NCBI GenBank assembly: GCA_052035295.1
Contig: JBPOHS010000100.1
Coordinates: forward strand, 1-5,215
DNA: 5,215 nucleotides
Direction: 5' to 3'
DNA from: HdN1 sp052035295
GTDB lineage: Bacteria > Pseudomonadota > Gammaproteobacteria > Pseudomonadales > Ketobacteraceae
Within the stretch, counting starts at the first letter, position 1; every line of letters begins with the position of its first letter. Under the pieces are notes generated by a model. The model was not told where the DNA came from and did not search any database. It worked only from the letters and a program-made list of their open reading frames with translations. The translations under genes and the position numbers were made by a program. Below, piece after piece: positions 1 through 5,215 of this stretch.

Positions 1-36
1 CAGAGGCCACAGAGGCCACAGAGGCCACAGAGGCCA
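1..36 (-). repeat. Four perfect copies of a 9-bp tandem repeat inside traG
   Basis: The plus strand reads CAGAGGCCA four times without a mismatch. On the coding strand the unit is GCC TCT GTG, giving Ala-Ser-Val, and the array begins near codon 622 of traG after the low-complexity linker. The period is a multiple of three, so changes in copy number keep the frame. The array touches the window edge and may be longer. Identical copies at the nucleotide level point to recent slippage or amplification. Confidence 0.95.
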
Positions 37-1900
37 ATGGTACACGAGACGGATTGTCCAGTGAACGGGGGGAATCCCAACCAGCTGCCCGCAGACTCGC
101 CTGCTCCCGCGTCGCAGCGTCTACCACTGCCTCAACGTCAAGCAGGTGCTGCTCTGCGCGTGCACGCTCGGCGTTATTTTGCTCTGGTGTAATGTCGCCA
201 CTATCCGCCCCGCCACCTTGACGCGACACCAGCCAACGGCCATTGATCCCACTTTGAACTGCTGACTCCGTGCCTCTATTGGCCAATTTGTTCGACGAAA
301 TTGCAGATGCATTGGCAGGTGTGGATGAAGCAGAAGGCGAAGGATGCGTTCCTTGCGAGGACATGAAGGTTCCATCCCGATCCGAATGGCCAGCGCCAGA
401 TACGCCATGGGTTGGCAATTTCGCCAACGTAGATGCCGACGTCTGTAATGCCGTCGTGAGCGGCGCCGCTAACGCTGTTTCTGATCGGCGCGATCCTGCA
501 TCGTGGCTCGCCCCTGGATTTGCTCGGGATGACACACCCCTCATCATCCCCCCGGCAGCCCCCACCAGCAAACCGCCCGCTCCCGTCACCAAAAACCAGG
601 CCAACGCGGGCAGCAAGGTACCTATCATCATGGCCGTCGCCACACTGTCTGAAACATAAGAGGCGATGCTACTCATGTTGGCCGCATTGAGTCCGCCAGC
701 CGCCAGCGAGCTCAATGAAGCACGATCCCACGCATTTACTGCAAAATTCAGAATGGCAAACAACGGTGGCCATAGGTTAACCCACAACAGGGCTTTGGCG
801 TAATTCAATGACGCTTTTGCTGGACTGATGATGGCAAGCAACACCATCAGCGGAAACACCGCATACAGAAATGACTCAAAAACGCCATGCATCAGCGGCA
901 GTTTGTCTTTGGCAAGACTGGCCATGATCCCCTGTTGCGAAAGCTGGTGTGTTTGCAGATTGCCCACCATGGTTGCATTGAATTCCGTTGCGCCGGTTTC
1001 CTGTGCCATACGCGACAAACCACCAGAAAGCCCGTTGACTAGCGCTGCCTGTACAACCATATCATCTACACTGTCACTGAAACCCATCAGATAGTTGAAC
1101 GCAGCGTTCACGTCTGCACGAAATTGGCGGATAGCGGCCGCTTCATCCCCCAACCTCGACACCATGGGCGTTATGCCGGTATGCAAAATCGCATTGATAT
1201 TTTCGTTCGTACTGATGTCGGCAAGCAACCGTTCCGAAAACCCGCTCCGACAGGGCAGAATCTGATCCAGGCCAGAAGCTTCGGTATACCGAAATCGTGC
1301 TACGTTGGCGGCTACCCGCGTTGTGAAGAAATCGGCGAGATCGTTGCTCGCCAATACCTGCTCCCAGGTGAAGCGGCGCTGCCCGACACCATCAAAGATT
1401 ACACAGGTGGCAAGAAATTCCGAATAATTTGCGCTCAATCGAGCATCGTCAATACTCATGTTACTGAGGGCATCATACATGCGATGAGCCGACAGCAGGC
1501 CACTATCCTGATAGCGCAATGTATTGGGCAAATTGAAGATGGTCTCGGACATCTCCGTCAAATGATTTCCCAAGGCAGAGAAGATACCGGCCGTCATGGC
1601 CAATCCGAACGGCACGTTATTCACCACACCGGAGTCGGCTACGTTGACACGGTCGGTAATGATGACCGTGGATTTAGGCACCATGACCACCCAACAGAAC
1701 GCAATCATTGCAATAAACCAGCGAAAGCTTGCCATGATGTTGTGATCAAAGGCCGCACGGGCGAGCACCCCCATGAATCCCAGCAACGCCGAAAGCTTGA
1801 CTGCGATCAGGTAATTATCGGAGCCAAATAGCATTGCAATGGCATTGAAGACCTGCCACAGAAAATCCCCATTGCCGTAGGTAAATATTTCCCAATCCAT
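1..1900 (-). CDS. traG: TraG, inner-membrane pilus assembly and mating-pair stabilisation protein (3' end outside the window)
   Basis: TraG of F-type systems has a membrane-bound N-terminal part needed for pilus assembly and a periplasmic C-terminal part for mating-pair stabilisation and, in F, entry exclusion. The frame from ATG 1900 stays open to base 1: 633 codons, against about 938 in F TraG. Hydrophobic segments lie near 31-50, 58-75, 341-359, 368-388 and 421-452. Between the second and third is a long loop carrying NNVPFGLAM (94-102), two cysteines (C166, C217) and VNGLSGG (288-294); LLWVNLWPPLFAILN (371-385) lies in the fourth. These match the TraG N-terminal domain in order and spacing as I know it from F. 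From about 455 the chain becomes Ser/Ala/Thr/Gly-rich and poorly conserved, then turns charged (571-600), and ends at the window edge in an Ala-Ser-Val repeat. The gene follows traH by 8 bp. The missing part should hold the rest of the periplasmic domain. Confidence 0.93.
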   Translation of the reverse strand, partial: MDWEIFTYGNGDFLWQVFNAIAMLFGSDNYLIAVKLSALLGFMGVLARAAFDHNIMASFRWFIAMIAFCWVVMVPKSTVIITDRVNVADSGVVNNVPFGLAMTAGIFSALGNHLTEMSETIFNLPNTLRYQDSGLLSAHRMYDALSNMSIDDARLSANYSEFLATCVIFDGVGQRRFTWEQVLASNDLADFFTTRVAANVARFRYTEASGLDQILPCRSGFSERLLADISTNENINAILHTGITPMVSRLGDEAAAIRQFRADVNAAFNYLMGFSDSVDDMVVQAALVNGLSGGLSRMAQETGATEFNATMVGNLQTHQLSQQGIMASLAKDKLPLMHGVFESFLYAVFPLMVLLAIISPAKASLNYAKALLWVNLWPPLFAILNFAVNAWDRASLSSLAAGGLNAANMSSIASYVSDSVATAMMIGTLLPALAWFLVTGAGGLLVGAAGGMMRGVSSRANPGASHDAGSRRSETALAAPLTTALQTSASTLAKLPTHGVSGAGHSDRDGTFMSSQGTHPSPSASSTPANASAISSNKLANRGTESAVQSGINGRWLVSRQGGGADSGDITPEQNNAERARAEQHLLDVEAVVDAATREQASLRAAGWDSPRSLDNPSRVPLASVASVASVAS

Positions 1901-1903
1901 AAT

Positions 1904-1909
1904 CCACCT
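1904..1909 (-). promoter_or_regulatory. Ribosome binding site of traG, overlapping the traH stop
   Basis: On the minus strand the junction reads TGAGGTGGATTATG. AGGTGG is only 3 bases from the ATG at 1900, but the GAGG core beginning inside the traH stop codon has a usual 6-base spacing. A ribosome ending traH would sit on this site, so coupled translation is likely. Confidence 0.6.
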
Positions 1910-3351
1910 CAGCGCCGCCAGGTAGCACTGGCAATGACACCACGCCCAAGCCGCGGGATGAGCATGCGTTCGTATTTCACAATCTGATCCATCATGTGTT
2001 CCAGCGACTCTGCCCGACTGCGATTTTCAAGTGAAAGTTTGGCTACGCCTTTGCGGACACTGCTGAGCTGCTCTTTGTAGACGCGCACGCGACTGGCATC
2101 ACTTATGCCTCGATCCAGGTTTTCTGCACTCATGGTGGCGGCATCAACCATACGCAATATCGCTTCATTGATGATCTCTGAGGCGATTAACCGGGAATAT
2201 TCATCGCCGGCTTGCTCGATATCAATGGCATTGGGAAAGGCCGCGCTGATCGCCGTCAAGAATCGGTATACGGGAATTCTGGTGGATGAAATAAGCCCTT
2301 GTTCTTCTTGCGACAAGACAGAATCGGATTGTACTTTCTGCATGATGCTGCGAAAGCTGTCTTGCACGCGCGTGCGCATGCCCTGCGTTGTCACCTGCAT
2401 GGCCTGCGGTCGTGCGCTGACACTGGCGCAACCGTTGTCACGATCAGAAGAAACACTACCCTCGCAACGATAGAGCTGCATGGCACCCTGCTGCCCCTCC
2501 ATCAGCCCGTTGTAGATGTTGCGAAATCGATCCGTCAGCTCGCCGTTATCCACTGCAGACGGAATGGTGACGGGAATCAACGGCGAATCCGCGACAGACG
2601 GATTTTCCTTCTCGATAATCACTGTACCCGTGATATTCATCGCCATCTGCGCCAAATCCGTATCTGAACTGAAAAACGGGTCTTTCATCAGAACGTACCA
2701 GGCCAAATTCCCGCGCACAAAATCAATCTGGTTGGGGCCGCCCGGGCCATTCACTACCGATTCGCCGCCAGCCTCATTGGTACAAAGATCTTCAGCGTCA
2801 CGATAATTCAAGCCCTGGTTATTCATCGCTTTGACAATGCAATTCCCCTTGTCCACGCCAAACATCTCCAGCGAGCCACCCACGAGCTGTTCGGCAGCCT
2901 GACAGGAATCCATCCCCCATTTATTGAATTCATTCGCCCAAGATTGAATCTGCTTCATGATATCGCTGAGCATGGGACTGACCGTCTGGATGGCCAGCAT
3001 GAACGCCAGCGAAGCAGACGCCTGACCGATGGCGCGAATATTGTTCATCAAGGCATCACTATCAATAGCGCTAAATCCTCCCGCGTAGACATCGATGCCA
3101 CCACATCCAGCGGAGATGCGCGGTGTCTGCACTGAAAACAACTCAAATTCACCGTTAAGATCATTGCGCCGGGAATAACCTCCCATACTGAAATAGCGGG
3201 CACTCTGCCCTTCATAGACGCCGGGCGCGGTCTGATTGGTATAGTTCTGTCCGTTAAACCAATCGTCCAACTTGGAGCCTATACTCGCATTCACTGCTGC
3301 GGGCACGACTATCCAGAGAAAACCTGCGACAACCAATGCTCTTGTTCTCAT
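1909..3351 (-). CDS. traH: TraH, periplasmic/outer-membrane-associated F-pilus assembly protein
   Basis: TraH is required for F-pilus assembly and belongs to the group of proteins specific to F-type systems, linked to pilus extension and retraction; in F it is reported to interact with TraF, TraU, TrbI and TraW. The protein has 480 residues (F TraH about 458), so it is full length. A signal peptide (1-22, cleavage likely after VNA) precedes the mature chain. Family blocks are clear: ISAGCGGID with GGF (79-93), SCQAAEQLVGG (149-159), and RGNLAWYVL (213-221). There are six cysteines (83, 150, 171, 190, 296, 308), an even number that could form three disulfides in the periplasm. The C-terminus (about 420-465) is rich in charged and Leu/Met residues, consistent with a coiled coil, as in other TraH proteins. 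It starts 4 bp inside the end of traF and stops 8 bp before traG. No frameshift or truncation is seen. Confidence 0.95.
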   Translation of the reverse strand: MRTRALVVAGFLWIVVPAAVNASIGSKLDDWFNGQNYTNQTAPGVYEGQSARYFSMGGYSRRNDLNGEFELFSVQTPRISAGCGGIDVYAGGFSAIDSDALMNNIRAIGQASASLAFMLAIQTVSPMLSDIMKQIQSWANEFNKWGMDSCQAAEQLVGGSLEMFGVDKGNCIVKAMNNQGLNYRDAEDLCTNEAGGESVVNGPGGPNQIDFVRGNLAWYVLMKDPFFSSDTDLAQMAMNITGTVIIEKENPSVADSPLIPVTIPSAVDNGELTDRFRNIYNGLMEGQQGAMQLYRCEGSVSSDRDNGCASVSARPQAMQVTTQGMRTRVQDSFRSIMQKVQSDSVLSQEEQGLISSTRIPVYRFLTAISAAFPNAIDIEQAGDEYSRLIASEIINEAILRMVDAATMSAENLDRGISDASRVRVYKEQLSSVRKGVAKLSLENRSRAESLEHMMDQIVKYERMLIPRLGRGVIASATWRR

Positions 3352-4175
3352 GGCGAGCCCTCCTTGCGAGCCGTTCCCGTTAATTGCTGGGCTGCAAACA
3401 GGATTTTTTCCTTCAACTTCACCCAGTTGTTGAAGCCGTAGCCAACTGTCGCGACGGCATTGCTGTCGGGATTGACCATGAAGATGGCCGGGACGGTGGA
3501 AATATTCAGTCGTGACGCCAATTCGTGATCAGGTTTTGGATAGGGGTATTCGGGAATGCCTTTGCCATCCATGGAAATCGCGATCACACTGAATCCATAG
3601 GTTTCTGCAAACAACTTAAGAACGGGCGCAAAGCGATGGCAGTGGGGACAATCGCTGCGAAAGAAGAAAAGAATCCCGTTGTCATGCGCCAGATCTTGTA
3701 AAATTCTGTCATTTTGCTGATTGCGCTGGTCGTTCATGCCAACAATGGCCTGAGTATCGCGGGGCTTCTCGACGGTATAATCCAGCTCAGGCGTGATCCA
3801 CAGGGTTTTCTTGAAGCCTCCGGCAAACGATTGCGCCTGCTGCTGTATCGCTGCCGTTTTTTCCAGGTAGGCCAGATAGTGTGTCGAGGACGGCTCCAGT
3901 ATCGCCAGCGCCAGTGAGTCTTCCCACTCCTCCCCCTGCTTTTTCAGGCGTTCGCGGGGACTCAGAACGGGTTGGACAGATGGTGCTGGCGCCGTAGATT
4001 CGGATTTGGGTAGCGGTTCTTCCACCGGTTCATCCACTTTCTCATACCAGAACCAGCCGCGACTTCGATCGTCGTAGTAAGTGTTTGATACGGTTTCACC
4101 GTAGACAGTGGCTACCAGTGATCCATCAAACAAGCAGCACACCATTAACACCGCGAGCGTTCGCATACGATTCAT
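3348..4175 (-). CDS. traF: TraF, periplasmic thioredoxin-fold pilus-assembly protein with CPHC motif
   Basis: TraF is a periplasmic protein needed for F-pilus assembly and has a thioredoxin-like fold. This copy has 275 residues (F TraF about 257). An N-terminal hydrophobic signal (about 1-26, with C13 and C14 but no lipobox) is followed by a GWFWYE motif (40-45), typical of mature TraF N-termini, and a Pro/Glu-rich stretch (48-72). Next come a helical region with the PELDY block (129-133) and a thioredoxin domain from about 165: GILFFFRSDCPHCHRFAP with C176 and C179, then TVPA (227-230), where P229 fits the cis-proline loop. F TraF, as I recall it, lacks the CxxC; here it is intact, so disulfide oxidase or isomerase activity is plausible but inferred. 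The start is set by the 4-bp overlap with traN and the Shine-Dalgarno; the end overlaps traH by 4 bp. TrbB is the main alternative, but length, N-terminal motifs and gene order favour TraF. Confidence 0.93.
   Translation of the reverse strand: MNRMRTLAVLMVCCLFDGSLVATVYGETVSNTYYDDRSRGWFWYEKVDEPVEEPLPKSESTAPAPSVQPVLSPRERLKKQGEEWEDSLALAILEPSSTHYLAYLEKTAAIQQQAQSFAGGFKKTLWITPELDYTVEKPRDTQAIVGMNDQRNQQNDRILQDLAHDNGILFFFRSDCPHCHRFAPVLKLFAETYGFSVIAISMDGKGIPEYPYPKPDHELASRLNISTVPAIFMVNPDSNAVATVGYGFNNWVKLKEKILFAAQQLTGTARKEGSP
3359..3365 (-). promoter_or_regulatory. Strong ribosome binding site of traH
   Basis: On the minus strand AAGGAGG, a full consensus Shine-Dalgarno, lies 7 bases before the ATG at 3351. 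It falls inside the last codons of traF (the Lys-Glu-Gly near the end) and fixes the traH start. It is the strongest such site in the window, so traH may be translated well independently of coupling. Confidence 0.75.
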
Positions 4176-5215
4176 GGCGCTTCCACCTGTGGATATCGGC
4201 TTTGCATATCGACAGAGATTTCTGCCCCGACCGTGTCGGCGTCAGGCGTTGTGCCTTGCTCGGCCTTTTCCAGCATGTCTTCATACAGCTCGGAAAAATC
4301 CATTGCATCGAAGTTCAGTGACTCTATCTGTTGCAAGGTAAAGCCGCTGCAATCCGGATTTTCCGTTGTACCGAACGACAAGTTAAGTTGGGGTTTGCCT
4401 TGCTCCATGAAAATGCGGGCGATTTTCGATGAGTAGGTGCAATACACCTGATAGTTACGACGATCAAGCAGGCTTCCGCTGCTGTAGCGGCCCACATACA
4501 CCGCTTGACCCGCTTCTCGCTCAAGACCCAGGACTCGCTCGTCGGTCGTGCAACTCGCGAGGTTGGCGTCTGTCGCCCACCCTCCGTCGGCACAGCAGTT
4601 GGAAGCGCCCACCATCTTTCGCTCGCATTCCTTTTGGGTGCCGTTGAACACCGTCAAGGTGTCCATGTCCATGTTGCGCGCAATTTCTTCGGCCACCGCA
4701 AGGCTCGAAGCAGCCTTGGTGAAGCCCTCGGTCGCGGGGGTATATTCCCTGCCAACATCGTCACTGCAATTTCCGTCAGCACAGACAAGATCATTTCCGC
4801 ACAGGCTGATCGAACGGGCAGCCGTCGTGACCGGGCAGCTGAAGGCCAACGTTTGGGAAGCACAGAATCCTGCCGCCTGCTGTGTACACTGTGCACCGAC
4901 CTGACCACACCCCGCCTGCAGTAATTCATCACACTGAGCTTCCCGTGTGTAAATTGGATCAGAAGTACGGGTGTAACGTTGATTCCAACGCCAACAGTTA
5001 CGGAAAATCCCTTCGCGTGTTGCTGGTCCCGACGTGCAAGTCTGGCTTTGCAGGGTTCCCCGCGTGTGCGTCTCACCGACGGAACAACGGTAGGTATAGG
5101 TGTCCTGCTCCTGACATGCATGCCTGCGCCTAATCAAGATTTGCGCATACAGGCCGCCGCCGTCACCCACCTGATTATCGATACGGATCTCATTGCTGCC
5201 TTGCCGCAGCCTGGG
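4172..5215 (-). CDS. traN: TraN, mating-pair stabilisation outer-membrane protein (5' end outside the window)
   Basis: TraN is the cysteine-rich outer-membrane protein of F-type conjugation systems that stabilises the donor-recipient junction. The reading frame is open to the window edge, giving the last 347 residues; F TraN is about 600, so roughly the N-terminal 40% is missing. A GTG at 5170 could be taken as a start but lies mid-protein. Numbering from the edge, 18 cysteines are visible, including a CADGNC motif (145-150), KEC plus NCC followed by GGW (195-213), and a C-terminal block with YC (258-259), SSKIARI (262-268), EQGKPQL (271-277) and PDCSGFT (287-293), then an acidic DFSELYEDM tail (306-314). 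This block order is typical of the TraN family and drives the call. The frame ends in TGA, overlapping the traF start by 4 bp. Compared with family members as I recall them, the usual YCS...C pair near 241-259 reads RYSS with no partner cysteine. Confidence 0.93.
   Translation of the reverse strand, partial: PRLRQGSNEIRIDNQVGDGGGLYAQILIRRRHACQEQDTYTYRCSVGETHTRGTLQSQTCTSGPATREGIFRNCWRWNQRYTRTSDPIYTREAQCDELLQAGCGQVGAQCTQQAAGFCASQTLAFSCPVTTAARSISLCGNDLVCADGNCSDDVGREYTPATEGFTKAASSLAVAEEIARNMDMDTLTVFNGTQKECERKMVGASNCCADGGWATDANLASCTTDERVLGLEREAGQAVYVGRYSSGSLLDRRNYQVYCTYSSKIARIFMEQGKPQLNLSFGTTENPDCSGFTLQQIESLNFDAMDFSELYEDMLEKAEQGTTPDADTVGAEISVDMQSRYPQVEAP
4183..4188 (-). promoter_or_regulatory. Ribosome binding site of traF
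   Basis: On the minus strand AGGTGG lies 7 bases before the ATG at 4175, inside the last codons of traN. It supports this ATG over the in-frame ATG three codons later (4166). With the ATGA overlap it suggests translational coupling of traF to traN. Confidence 0.6.

Noticed and set aside
1..36. Repeat array as a CRISPR or origin iteron array
   Set aside because: The 9-bp units have no spacers and lie in frame within a coding region, so a coding minisatellite explains them better.
270..659. A 129-codon open frame on the plus strand
   Set aside because: It is antisense to the traG linker, and its Ala/Pro/Asp-rich composition reflects the opposite strand of low-complexity coding sequence.
1135..1142. 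GCGGCCGC palindrome
   Set aside because: An 8-base palindrome inside the traG coding sequence (Ala-Ala codons); chance occurrence, with no sign of a regulatory site.
1124..1831. A 235-codon open frame on the plus strand
   Set aside because: It lies wholly antisense to traG in the same codon register, so it stays open just because traG uses no TTA, CTA or TCA codons in this stretch. The translation has no recognisable domain, and the traG frame matches its family throughout.
2105..2806. Several plus-strand open frames of 96-122 codons
   Set aside because: They overlap each other and lie antisense to the well-supported traH. None looks like a known family.
4324..5121. Minus-strand frames of 89 and 155 codons inside traN, and plus-strand frames opposite it
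   Set aside because: The traN frame carries the family's cysteine motifs in order, so the other frames are shadows.
5168..5170. GTG as the true start of a 332-residue protein
   Set aside because: The frame stays open upstream to the window edge, there is no signal peptide after the GTG, and TraN proteins are far longer.

Overview
The window is a compact stretch of an F-type (MPF_F) conjugative type IV secretion locus, and all of it is coded on the minus strand. In transcription order, from high to low coordinates, it holds the 3' part of traN, complete traF, complete traH and the 5' two thirds or so of traG. The host is a Gram-negative bacterium, most likely a proteobacterium: every product is an envelope protein, and TraN needs an outer membrane. 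Base composition is moderate (about half G+C by eye). The sequence alone does not show the species, or whether the locus sits on a plasmid or an integrative element.

Layout: 5215-4172, TraN C-terminal 347 residues, open at the window edge. 4175-3348, TraF, a periplasmic thioredoxin-fold protein with an intact C-P-H-C motif. 3351-1909, TraH, periplasmic pilus-assembly protein. 1900-1, TraG N-terminal 633 residues, open at the other edge and ending in a perfect 9-bp tandem repeat. Neighbouring genes overlap by 4 bp (traN/traF and traF/traH, both ATGA) or lie 8 bp apart (traH/traG). There is no room for internal promoters, terminators or small genes, so this is one polycistronic unit whose promoter and end lie outside the window. 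No stretch over 300 bases lacks a gene.

Together, TraF and TraH act in F-pilus assembly and retraction, the TraG N-terminus acts in pilus assembly, and TraN with the TraG C-terminal part stabilises mating pairs. The accessory genes found between these in the F plasmid (trbE, trbA, artA, traQ, trbB, trbJ, trbF) are absent. One notable point is that TraF keeps a redox-type CxxC while no trbB lies nearby, and the neighbouring products are cysteine-bearing exported proteins. I found no undescribed system. The most checkable oddities are the in-frame repeat in traG, the CPHC motif of TraF, and a cysteine pair apparently missing from TraN.
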